DNA from: Fagopyrum homotropicum
Taxonomy: Eukaryota; Streptophyta; Magnoliopsida; Caryophyllales; Polygonaceae
Length of the DNA stretch: 64,000 bases
Reading direction: 5' to 3'
NCBI GenBank assembly: GCA_033239125.1
Contig: BSWB01000005.1
Coordinates: forward strand, 14,561,447-14,625,446
Translations under genes and position numbers: made by a program
Shown: in pieces, positions 30,480-41,904 of the stretch
How positions within the stretch are numbered: the first letter of the stretch is position 1
Layout of the letters: each line of letters opens with the position of its first letter
Notes under the pieces: model-generated
What the model saw: the letters and a program-made list of their open reading frames with translations, nothing else
The model's database searches: none
Told to the model about the DNA's origin: nothing

Positions 30480-31760
30480 ATTTGTGTTAAGATGAGAGCT
30501 TGAAGGGTTATTGATCCTGAGGGATTCATCAGGAGGAGGGATTTAGGGTTAGAGCATGTGATGGTACGTGGGGTTTTGGTTGTTTTAGTTTCGTTTTTGG
30601 GAGGCTGGATAGGTCCACATCGATAGCCAAAGATCATGCATATGGTGTAGTGATTAGGGAGCCAGTCGTAGGTGATCTTTTGGGTGATGGACTCGTTATC
30701 GGGTCCTTTGAGATGAACCTCACGGAGTAGATGCTTGGATGCTTGGATGTCAAAGGATGTGAGCGAATCCAAGACGTGCATGGTGTGCAGAACAAGAATC
30801 GGTGAGCAAAGGAGTTCCAATAGCCGAACCAATTCAACCCATGGTACCAAACGGGGATTGAGTCAAGACTAGAGTAGTCTAGGTTCAACCCATGGTACCA
30901 ACGTTTAAGGAGCAAGGTGGAAGAACCATTTGTCACCCAAGGGTTGCCAAGAAGAATAGTGTTGAGTTCGTCTTCAAAGGAGAAGTGAAAGATTAAGATG
31001 CCCTTGTCATTGCGAAGGATCTTTGGCGGTTGAATGGAATTCCAGGCAGTGGAGGCAAATGACGCCATTTTTGGGAAGCTGATGTGGCTATTGATGTGGA
31101 AACCAAATAGAGATAGTTTCCTTTTTTTTTGTAATGTCAGAGACATCCTCATTGGTAAACAGAATGACTCCAGCCTTGAGACCCGGTGTGAATGAGAGTG
31201 GGACATGGTTCTAAAAAGAGTTTTCGAGACTATCTCCTTGTGTGAGGATGAATGGTTGCATGGTTAACATGGGTGACGATTGGGATAATCTCCCGTTGTG
31301 TGGGAGGTAGAGCATCTTGGAGGAGTGCAGGTAGAGGGATAGCCATGGTGGGTGGGGTAATGTTTAGGCTTTTAGCTATGGGGGTGGTGGAGATATTTGA
31401 GGCTTTGGTAGGAGAGACAAGGGGATTTGCAGAATGCAAGGAGAGGGTGTGGATATAGGTGGAGGTAGAGGGGAGAACAACTCGTCGGAGATGACCGGAG
31501 GGGGTAGAGGTTAAGTTTTTTTAAAGTCTGAGATTGTTGGACATAATGAGGTCTTTGGGTATAGCCTCAAAGGGGTTGAGTGGGAAGGAGGGTTGTGAAG
31601 GTTTGGAGGGGGCAGTGGTCGAGGATGGAAGCTCCGATAGCTTAATGGAGAGCTTTTTTATGCGTTTGAAACCGCCCATGGCAAGGCGAGTGAGAGGGAG
31701 GAGGAAGGCAACACATGGTTCGCGTTTTCCTAAAGCCAAAAGGGTTTTCTTGGCATGATA
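30480..31760 (-). pseudogene. L1 LINE ORF1-like remnant (DUF4283-type)
   Basis: On the minus strand, from about 31758: GKREPCVAFLLPLTRLAMGGFKRIKKLS, a gap, then FGFHINSHISFPKMASFASTAWN, ILIFHFSFEDELNTILLGNPW, TLLLKRWYHGLNLDY and IPVWYHGLNWFGYWNS. The pattern (F....D...IL.G.PW......L.L..W) is that of the DUF4283 nucleic-acid chaperone region of plant LINE ORF1 proteins. Frames change at least twice and the 3' part is lost at the H insertion (30422). Not functional. Confidence 0.7.
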
Positions 31761-33560
31761 ACTCGTTCTTTAGCTAATTCCATGCACGAAATGGCTTCTT
31801 TCATCTTACCTTTGGGATTTTTCGGAGAACCATGTAAGTTTGGCCAATTTGGACCTCTCCTAGTTAAATACATTTGTGCACTTCAAAAAAATATTTTTAA
31901 AAGAAATTGTTAGTTTAAACAACGACTTATTCACATAAATCGAGGTTTCAAACTCCGGGTATTTCCGAACTTCAAAACCTTTCTATTCTCCTAAACAAAT
32001 GTATACTTTTTTTATATTTAGAAAAAAATTCTTATTATTTAGAAAAAATCCAAAAAAATTACTCATTTTATGACCCAATTAAGTAAATAGTGACATATTG
32101 CTGACGTCAAACATAGCACGAGGAGTCTCGGGCTTTGGATTAAGTAAACAAAGCAAAAGGACATGACCTTGCTTTCTGACTTATTAACTCACTAAACTAA
32201 TCCTACACCCATCATTTGTCTCACACTAGGGTTTTGTGCATGCTTCAACTATACATGTTTTATTTTTGAAATTTATCGATTGAATATATGGTAGGTTATT
32301 ATATGAGCCGAACACTGACACGTTCATGTTAATCTCGTTTATATATAAGTTGAACGTAAATTTTAGACGATTTTTAACGTATGTTCATATTCAGTTCGTT
32401 TAGAATGTGATTTAGTGAACCTGAGTCGAATTTTTTCAAAGCCAAACGAGTTGACTGAGGCACCAATCTTACAATGTTATTTTATCCGATCGAGATGAAT
32501 TTTGATATGCTTAAACTCAATTCATATATTATGAACCGAATTTTAAAATTAATTTATATTCAACACGTTAGAAAATAAACAAATTGATTTTAATATGAGC
32601 CGAGACAGAATATCTCATATTAACGACCCTATCTATGACACGTTGTTTCTTTGTAATTTGGAAATTATATTGTCTATATCTTTATTTCATAAATTGTGTA
32701 TGATGATACATTTTGTCCACTATTTTATCTTACGAAGAAATCAACTTTTTCATAAAAGTCGTTTTAATTGCCCAAGGAAGAAGCATTGCGTTAGAATTGG
32801 GTGGAGTAATTTTTTTTAAAACTTTAATCTAAGTTAGTGAAACACCCAAATTTAGAGAATAAAAAAGGTAAAATTTGGTACCATGTGTTGTGAGGTGCAA
32901 TATCATCGCCGTCGCCGGCTATCACATCAACCTACATGCGCCCGAGTGACGACTCTACTGGCGTGTTGCTAACGCCAACCTAACAAAATCAAGTCCTCAT
33001 TTCATCCTTTGTATCAACTCCCTAGGACGCTAATCTATCCGCGTCATGTTGGAACCAATATTTTAAATAAGTGGTGTGCCGGGATTTTCCGGACAAATTT
33101 CCGGTGAGCTCCGTTCATCGTCAACAGCGGAAAATGAAAGCATTGACTTTGGGTCTGCAAGCACTGAATCGTGGTATACTTATTTGCTAAAACTGGATTA
33201 TGAGTGAATGAGATAATGAAGTCCGAAGTTACGTGTACGAAACACAAAACTAGTGTCGTATTGACGCCAACAAAACAAAGACCAATGAAGGAAGGAGGGT
33301 CCATCTTGTTCTCATTTCATCTCTTCATATCAATTCTCAAGGATGTCAACGTACTTGCGCCCTAGGGCTCAATTTACCGGCATGCAATTTTCGTGAACAA
33401 CAAAACAAATAAATAGCAAAGAAGGGAGGTCCATCAAGTCCACCTCACATTTCTTCGCTCCAACAACAATTTTTGTTCAAGACTCATTTTCTTCAAATGC
33501 AAGTAATGAGGAGCATCAAAGACCAACAACCTTTACGGTTTCTATTGTTCAAGCGTGAAT
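31761..33560. other. Intergenic, AT-rich, nothing recognised
   Basis: No ORF with family signatures and no clean repeat structure. Short ORFs at 32595-33304 look random. Confidence 0.6.
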
Positions 33561-33572
33561 TCTCACCTCCAG

Positions 33573-33760
33573 CTTGAGGGGGAGTGATAGAGACAGAATT
33601 ATGGTTAGGTTATAGTTTTATATATTTTGCCGTTTTATCCTTCCTTTATATTATAAAAAGGATATCAAGTAACTATTGCTAAATTCTACCCTAAGAAGAT
33701 CTTTATCATTTACCGTTTGACTGTGCCTATAACATTACACATAAATGGCTAAACCTAATC
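33573..33760 (+). mobile_element. Possible Ty1/copia 3' end remnant
   Basis: CCAGCTTGAGGGGGAGTGATAGAG has the form of a copia purine tract followed by an LTR start (TGATAGAG). No downstream LTR end or partner LTR was recognised and the coding part is absent. Confidence 0.35.
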
Positions 33761-34018
33761 AAATTTCATTATTAGATAAAATATTGGAGAATAAATAAAA
33801 AAAAGGCAACAATTATAGCATAAAAGTTAAAAAGAAATAGTACTAGTACTAGGGAAGTGTGTAAATTAGAGGCACTAAGCTACAGACAGCACGCCACTGG
33901 CGGAGGAGGCCTCCTCTTACCTTTTTTTTTTTTTTTTAATTTTTAAATCATCACATGTAAATCCGGTGAATTTGGACTTAATAATTTTTGTACTAATAAT
34001 AAGAGGAAAAACTAATAA

Positions 34019-34283
34019 GAGCATCCCGACGGTTTCTCCAAACTTTTCTTCAAAATGGAGAATTAAAACTAAAAATCTACCCTTTATATTTTTATCAAAT
34101 CCAACAGATTCCCTAACTTGGAGAATTCTCCATTTATTTGGAAAATGTCTTCAAATTTAGGGAAGACTCCCCACTTTTTTCCATTATTCTCCATTTTGGA
34201 GAATGAAATGGAGAATCTGTTGAACCAAAAAATATTTAAAATTCTTCAAATATTCTAAAATGGAGAAGTTGTTGGGGATGCTC
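34019..34283. mobile_element. 265-bp MITE, TSD TAA (Tourist/PIF-Harbinger-like)
   Basis: Terminal inverted repeats GAGCATCCCGACGGTTTCTCC and the complement of GGAGAAGTTGTTGGGGATGC; the flanks TAA at 34016-34018 and 34284-34286 are identical. The internal part is also partly self-complementary (TGGAGAAT / ATTCTCCA repeated). No coding. Confidence 0.75.
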
Positions 34284-34331
34284 TAAAACATCATCTAAAA
34301 TCCAAATATATGGCTCCATTAGTATTGTAAT

Positions 34332-34932
34332 ATAGGGTGTTGTTCAAGTAAGACACATTATTCCGGTACGACCGTGCGACCGATCGTACGGCCGACACGT
34401 GTCCCGGAAAAAAAATTTTAATTTTTTAACGAGTTTTTTTTTTAAACGAGTAAAAGTAATAGTTCAAAACTTATTATGGAATAATTCATAACTTATAAAA
34501 GGATAGTTCATGAATTATAATAAAATAGTTCACAGTGCAAAATTTATAAAGGAGTGAAAGTAATAGTTCAAAACTTATTATGGGATAGTTCATGAATTAT
34601 AATAGAATAGTTCATGAATTATAATAGAATAGTTCAAAGTGCAAAATTTATAAAGGATAATGCATAACTTATAAAATGATAGTTCATGAATTACAATTGA
34701 ATAGTTCATAACATATAAACGATTAATTTATGAATAATTTGATAAAAATATATTAAAAAGTAATAGTTCATGGATTATATGAGAATAGTTCAAAGTTTAT
34801 AGGAGAATAGTGCATAAATTATAACATGATAGTTCAAACAAATTTTCATTCGTTTTTGGAAAAAGAAAAAAAAAAAAAAAATTTCAGGACACGTGTCGGC
34901 CGTACCGCATTAATTGAACCGTACCTGAACAA
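34332..34932. mobile_element. AT-rich MITE with inverted CCGACACGTGTCC arms
   Basis: Left arm GTACGGCCGACACGTGTCC near 34386-34404 and right arm GGACACGTGTCGGCCGTAC near 34887-34906. Outer arms are GTTCAAGTA and TACCTGAAC. The core consists of many degenerate copies of ATAGTTCATGAATTATAA. The left end TATAGGGTGTTGTTC is shared with the element at 45.3-45.5 kb. Confidence 0.6.
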
Positions 34933-35384
34933 AAGCCTTGTCATATAATTTGTAAAACTTATAAACTATTAATTAGAAAAATGTAAGCGCTTCCAATTGT
35001 AAACTATTCTTTTATTTAATTAAAACCGCAAAATGTATGATCATGAACAGTTTAGGATAAAATTTAGCCGCTAATTTATTACAAATTATCAAAATCCGAC
35101 ACAAACGGACCAAAGAACGGGGTAGTGTGCATATGAGCACACATGTGCGTTAGGATCAAGTCCAATCCACAAACTTGACATGTATCTATCCTAAAACTAA
35201 TTGACAATAGCAGTAGTTTACTGAACTTATATACTAAGTTCGGAATAACCCAAACTTTCGATGTAGAAAATTCATACCAATATAAGTATTTGTTTTGAAA
35301 CATTCCCACTGCGAGGAGGAGGACATATCTCCTTCTTGAATAATCAATACATATAACTAGTTTGGCATGTTATGCCGACTTGTT
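34933..35384. other. Intergenic, nothing recognised
   Basis: AT-rich sequence between a MITE and the start of the LINE homology; no feature seen. Confidence 0.55.
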
Positions 35385-36413
35385 TTTAGAAGAAGACGTA
35401 ACAGAGTGGACGGGTTGATGCCTACACAAGGGATTTGGGTGGAATATGAAGAGAGTATGGTGAGTATGGTGATAGACTAATTCACCCATCTTTATAGTAA
35501 GAGCGACTTTGACAATACTCTCGAATGGATCTCATTACTAATGGTTTTCCGGATATTGATGAGAGGGACAAGCTTGGTTTGATGATACCTATCAGAGGTG
35601 AGGAAGTATGGAGAGCGGTCAAGGATATGGGTGTTTTTACGTCCCCAGGGATCGATGGTTTTCAACCCATCCTTTATCAGAAGTGTTGGAACAATGTCGG
35701 AGACTCGGTTAAGAGAGAGGTGACTCGTTTCTTTGAAACTCAGTCTCTCCCTAGAGGGTTGAATGATACTCTTATTTGTTTGATCGCTAAGGTGGCTACG
35801 CTAGAGCAAGTCAATCAGTTCCGCCTGTTCGCTCGGAAGTGTGCGTGCAAATCTTAAATTTATAAAACTGAAATTAAAGCAAAGCAAACCCGCAGTGTAC
35901 GTATCGGCGTAGTAAAACAAGAATTTCAGAGTATCAAACTTAGGGATTTGGGGGGAACAAAATCAGTTCACAAATTGTCGAGCAAGTAAAAATAGAAGCT
36001 TTTGCAAATAATATTGGGAAAACAGCGATTCTAATGATTCGGATATCCAATTGTGGCAATCGATTCAAGATATTCTAAAGATGTAAGGACAAAGTCGGAA
36101 TTGCAAAGGTATATCTAATGTAGGGTTATGTATGGTGAAGTTCCAAACCCATATGTCTCACCCAAAGACTCTCTCTATAAAGGTTGTTGAAGGTGCAGTA
36201 TAGAAAGGATCAAAGGATAAGAATTGCTCTCAAATATCCATTCCCAAACCCAAGGAAATCAAAGATAAACTAAAAAGGTTAAGGTTGTGACACTCGAAAC
36301 AAAAGTAGAGGATGTTAAGTCTCACTACTACCTAGAAAAGGTAAGCCAAGGCTAGGTTAAGGCAAATCTTTAACTTTGGATCAAAGCAAAAGCAAAGAAG
36401 GTACGATAGAGGA

Positions 36414-36476
36414 AACCACGGCTAGATCTTGAAGTACCATGGCAGTGGAACTCAAGAACAGACCGTGGAAACCTTC
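36414..36476. promoter_or_regulatory. Decayed palindrome-word cassette 1 in solo LTR J
   Basis: AAACCACGG, then a spacer, then CCATGGCAGTGG (drifted from CCACGGCCGTGG), then ACCGTGGAA. The half/full/half layout is kept. Confidence 0.5.
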
Positions 36477-37017
36477 GATGACGAGGTTTCTCGCATCTCT
36501 CAGGGTCTAATCTGTTTTGGCTCAATCTATCATCATCTATGCCACAACTATCAACCTCTCACCTTATAATCGCATGAGGTTTTTAGCCAACAATCATCAT
36601 TGTAAAATCAATAATAAAATATGAAAGGAATAAAGAATAGAACTTTAAAACCTCAATAACAAACTCCGAAATCAATCTCAATAAAACCAAAATCTGTAAA
36701 TCGTGTTCAATGTATGCGGAATAGAGTAAAAATTTCTCACAAATCTCAATAACAAAAGAAGAACGGGATGTCAATCCGCCTTCTATCGAAATCCTAAGAT
36801 CTTTCTCCAAGTACGCAATCTTTGAATGTGTACTTCTCCGAATCCTCCCTGTATGCAATAGAAACCTCTCTAAGCAATGCCCTTGAAATACGCTGGATGC
36901 AAGCCGATGGTTTTTCTCCTTTCTTCAGCCTTCTTATAGGAGGAAATAGGGTTACAAAAAGCCCAATAACCGTTGGCGACGTGGCTAAATGACACATGGC
37001 GACCGTTACAAGTATCA

Positions 37018-37158
37018 CGGCCTAGTGCAAACTTCCACGCCCGTGGAATAAGCCGTGGAACCCTTATGTTGCTCTCGACCTTATTTCCCACGGTTGAAAT
37101 TAAAAGAAATTCTAAAACCACGACCGTGGAAACTCAAATATGGTCGTGGAATGCTTGA
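37018..37158. promoter_or_regulatory. Palindrome-word cluster 2 in solo LTR J
   Basis: CACGGCC, TTCCACGCCCGTGGAA, GCCGTGGAA, then AACCACGACCGTGGAA and GGTCGTGGAA. Two adjacent cassettes where A, C and D have one. Confidence 0.55.
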
Positions 37159-40130
37159 AACATGCATGAATCCTCTTGTTTCCAAAAGCTTTCCACTCCC
37201 ATCCTTTCCTTGGCTTCTCGAATGCATCTCCTTGATGCCTAGCATGATCAATCACTCCTATACACACCATTTATTCCTCAATCCATTCCTTTATTCACCT
37301 AAAAACACAACAAAGCTTGTGTAGATCTCTATATCGACAAAATAGGTGAATGAGCTCATAAATGCTTCAAACTTGTATCCACATACACAAAAGAAAGGGA
37401 AAAACAATCAATACGTGAGCCTAAAATAACGTCATATTTCATGTTATCACCGCCCTATTGCCCTTTGCAATGTCTTATACAAGATTATCACGAAGGTGTT
37501 AGTTCAAAGACTTCAAGGTATTATGAGTTATCTGGTGGGACCTACACATGGTAGTTTTATACCAGGAAGGTACATCCAATACAAATTTTCTCATGCAGGA
37601 AATTGTCCACTCTATGAGGAAGAAAAATTCCGGGAAGAAGTGGATGATTCTAAAAATTGACTTGGGGAAAGCTTATGATCGAGTTAGATGGGATTTTGTT
37701 TTGGAAACCATAGAGGCAGTCGACTTCCCACCAGAGTGGAAGTGTATGGTTAAGGAGTGTATTATCACACCGACAGGTGCTCTGGAATGGAGATCTCACA
37801 AATCAGTTCTGATCCGAAAGAGAGCTTCGTCAGGGGATCCGCTTTCACCCTACCTATTTGTGTTGTGTATCGAGAGACTCAGCCACCTCATTATTGAAAA
37901 GGTAGAACAAGGAAGTTGTAAGCCTATTAGATTATCGAGGGATGGTCCAAAACTCTCTCACTTGTTCTTCGTGGATGATCAAACACTATTTGTGGAGGCT
38001 TATACGGAACAGTTAAGAGTAGTTATGAATTGCTTGGACACGTTCTGCAAAGCATCAGGCCAAAGGATTAGCACGCAAAAATCTAGAATCTATGTGTCCC
38101 CCAATGTTCATCAGGAGGCCCAATACAGGTTTCAGAGAATGAGCGGCATCGACGTTACGAGAAACTTGGGCAACTATCATGGCATGCCCATCATCTAAGG
38201 AAGAATAACGAAAAGCACGTTTTCAGGTCTCCTTGACAAGATCAATGGTAAGTTAACCGGATGGAAAGGAAGACCCCTTAGCTTCGCAGGCACAGTTACA
38301 TTAAACAAATCGGTGCTCGCTGCTTTACCTGTGTACTTGATGGCATCCATGATCTTACCGATAAGCGTTTGCGAGGCGATTGACAAGTCTTGTAGAGACT
38401 TTGTTTGGGGCCACAATGAGGGAAGAAGGACTATGCACACAGTGGCTTGGAGCAATATTTGCCTTCCTAAAGAATGTGGTGGGCTTGACATCAAGGTTAT
38501 GAAGGATCTTAATCTCGCTCTGGTAGGAAAACTTGACTAGCGGTTCTTGAGAGATGATACGAGCCTATGGGCTCGGACTATCAAGAGCAAGTATGTGAGG
38601 TTCAATGGAAGGCCACACTACACCATCCCACGTTTGAAAGAGTTTACAGCAAGGAGTCAAGAAAGTGCTGCATCCAGGACACAGATGGATTCTGGGAGAT
38701 GGGAATTTGATCGCCTTTTAGGAGGACAATTGGGTCGGAAATAAGCCTCTGCTCGATGAAGCCTCTAGCCCAGTGAATACCGAGCTTCTCCACAAGCGAG
38801 TTCGAGAATTATGAAGTGACGAAAAGCGGTGGAGATGGTCAATGATCAATGAGTTCTTACCTTCCGAGATCCTTATGAAGCTGGCTGCTTTGGCCCCGGA
38901 CAAGTCTCGAATACAGCGGGAATGAGTAGCAATGTTTCTGGAAGCAAAGATGAACTCAGTTGGGCCCTCAGCCTTGATGGCAATTACTCCATCGGATCGG
39001 CCTATAGTCTTCTCAGGGGGACGATCTCTAGTTCGAGAGTTGACGGGAGCGTTTCTCAGAAGATATGGAGGATCAAGGCACAAGAAAGAGTGGGCAGCTT
39101 TGCTTGGAAGTTGATACAAGGCGGAGAGACGGGAAATATGGAGAGACGCATACGTCACTTGTTTGATTCTGCCACGTGTCCAGTTTGTTCACTAGAGGGT
39201 GAATCGTTAATTCATCTCTTCCGTGACTGCATGCACAACAGACTAATATGGCGAGAGCTTCATGCCCACATCCGCATGGAGGGATTTTTTGAGACACCGT
39301 TTGCATCTTGGATACGAGGTAACCTCTCCTTTATGATTAATTTTAATAACATGTGTAGTTGGAACTCTATATTTGTTGTAGGATTGTGCTGGATCTAGAA
39401 ATGGAGAAACAACAAAGTGTTTAGAGCGGCTCTGGTGACGATCGAGAAACGGAAGTTCATTATCGAAAGAACCACGGAGTATGTCAAATCTTGGAAGAAT
39501 AACGTAGCGCCCTCCTCTCTACCAACAAGGAGGATTTAGCTCATCAGATAGAACCCACCCCTTATCAACGAGGTGAAAATTAACTCCGATGGCTCAGTGC
39601 GAAGCAACGGTCACGCCTCGGCGGCGGGTATCATTAGGAACAACGTAGGAGAGTGGCAACGGGGATATGTCGTGAATCTGGGTATTTGCATTGTACCAAT
39701 GACTGAGTTGTGGGATATTTACCATGGTCTAAAGCTCGCATGGGAGTGTGGGTATTGTAAGGTGACTATTGAATAGGATTCCTAGTTAGCCATCTCACTT
39801 CTGGGAAAGCCGATCCCTCGTTGTCACCCTCTTTCTAGTCTAGTTTATAAAAGTCAAGACTTCATTAAAAGGGAATGGGAAATCCAGATCCGACATGCCT
39901 ACTGCGAGGCGAATAAAGTGGCGGACTATCTAGCTAGCATCTCTTTGTATTTTTCCCGTTGGGCTTATGTATTGTTTGATCCTCCTGAGGGTGTAGTTGA
40001 TCTTTTACGTTCCGATGTAAGGAGTCAGACTATCCCCCGATTGCTGACTACTTAGCCTTTTCATTTATAAGAAGCGCGTTTAGATGCGCCGGAGACCACT
40101 AACTCTCCTTCACACCAAAAAAAAAAAAAG

Positions 40131-41900
40131 AACTAATTGTGTTGAATAGACTTTTTTTTACGTTTTTGTTTTGTAAACCCCTCTAAAAAGGCCTAGTTAA
40201 CCATTTTGTAAACCCCTCTAGAAAAAGAACTAATTGGGTTAAGTAGGGGTATATTTACTAAATAAGTTTATGTTATGGGTATTCTTAATATGGTAATATT
40301 GATAAAAAGGCCTAGTTAACCATTTTATCCTTTTTAGAATTATTGTTTATGTAAAAAAAATGTAGTAAAGTGATTTTTTTAAATCTAAGAAAGGAGTTTG
40401 TTTTTATAGTTGTTCGAAAATTTTCTATTTAGAATTATTGGTAGATCCTATACATTAGATTTGTTTTGATATAATTTAGTTAATAAGACGTTTTTGTATT
40501 AATTGAAGATACAAACTAGACTCCTCAAATAATATATTTTAAATTAGTTAAAATAAATATGAGATAATCCTATTTAATATGTCATATGATCTCTAAATTC
40601 ACATTTCACTTCATTCTCTCTTTTCTTCCGTTTCTTCCTTCTCCTGTCCCAAATCTACTTTTCATGTCATTCTCTCCCACAGGCTTTCTCCCTTCCGTAA
40701 CCACCGTTGCCGCTCTCTTCTTGTCGGGATTGCCTCGTTGTTGCAATTTATGAATATAGTGCTACTTTCACGGTGCAAAGAATGGGTATTAAGATTAGGT
40801 GATAAGACTAGGTAATTAAAATTGGGTATTACGAAAATTGGATATTAAGATTGGGCATTACAAAATTGGATATTATAAAAATTGGGTATTGTGAAAATAG
40901 GTAATTGTTCGACTTAATTGTGTAATTAAGATTGGGTGTTCCAATTAAGATTTAAGTATAACTAAAAAAAACAATAACAAAATAGTGAGATTCAATTAGT
41001 CGAACTTGTAATAGGAGGAGAGTGGGACTATCAATCAAGGTTTGAAACCCACAAACTACCCATAAAACAAAATAGAGAGTTTGTTTACGAATTTACGTAT
41101 ACTATTATTCAATTAAATTTATTTCATAAATATAAGTGGTCTAGTTTGTTACACATAAAACAAAAAGGCTTAACTAATGTTCCTATATGTAATAAGAGTT
41201 TATTTAACCTTTTAACCCATTTTTTTTTATTCAGTATTGATATAAATTTCTTTTAGATTAATTAATTTTTATTAAAGTTGGTGTTGTTGATGATAAAGTT
41301 GATGTATGACATCTAACAATTTACTAATTCTAATAGAAGTTTTCTTATAAAATAGTTAATGGAAAATCTTGTAAATATACTGTGACAAATATGTAAATAA
41401 CTAGAAAATAATCTAAGATGGATATCCTGTTTTAGTATAGTGTTATAGATTAGTTATTGGATATCGATTTCTCTCTCTCGGATAGCTAACATTTATATGT
41501 TAGACTATTGCAAAACTCATACCCGGACAAATCAACACCATCCTTTTAAAACAACATGCAATCTTCATAACGCGTACATATCGTTTGTTACGGCAATCCT
41601 AAATTTACTATCGACTTTTGTATCTCATAAAAATGTAAAAGCTAGGATAATTAAATCCTAAATAATGATGATTAAGGTGGTGGATTAAACATATACATTG
41701 ATAGTAATATTGGGTTAACTTGCTAATGGGGTGAAATTGATGAGCATGGATCCCACTTTTGTGTTTCTGAATTAGAATTGACCTTGTGGGAAATTTTTTT
41801 TTCCTCAGGAGAATAACTTTTACCCTCCGGTGGTATTTGGAGCATTTGGGAACAAATAAAATTATAGTTGCGAGAAATGATCGGGACATCGGATATGTCC
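40131..41900. other. Intergenic, AT-rich, minor repeats
   Basis: No gene. GGCCTAGTTAACCATTTT occurs twice (about 40189 and 40308). Degenerate repeats of AAATTGGGTATTA run from about 40780 to 40930. The rest is unassigned. Confidence 0.6.
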
Positions 41901-41904
41901 TAGA

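Larger units (their letters stand above)
35826..37449 (-). repeat. Solo LTR J, Athila-type, TSD CCGCC, inside the LINE
   Basis: Left end TGTTCGCTCGG and right end ATGTTATCA (complement of TGATAACAT), flanked by CCGCC at 35821-35825 and 37450-37454. Removing the LTR and one duplication restores the LINE reading frame through the junction, a strong proof of the borders. Words: 36414-36476, 37018-37066 and 37118-37158. Solo LTRs arise from recombination between the two LTRs of a full element. Confidence 0.93.
35385..40130 (+). pseudogene. L1 LINE ORF2 (reverse transcriptase, zf-RVT, RNase H), decayed, with poly(A)
   Basis: 5'-truncated. The reading starts RRRRNRVDGLMPTQGIWVEY, then GEEVWRAVKDMGVFTSPGIDGF and NQFRP. 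It is interrupted by a solo LTR (35826-37449) and resumes in the same motif with ALCNVLYKIITKVLVQRLQ. RT palm motifs are LKIDLGKAYDRVRWDFV, SSGDPLSPYLFVLCIE and FFVDDQTLF (the FADD box as FVDD). Then come GLLDKINGKLTGWK, VTLNKSVLAALPVYLM, a zf-RVT-like IWRIKAQERVGSFAWKL...CPVC, and RNase H (VKINSDGSVRSNG...ELWDIYHGL). Frameshift near 37565; stops include 38196 and 38538; a poly(A) of 13 A at 40117-40129. It would have nicked and copied target DNA; this copy is dead. Confidence 0.93.
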
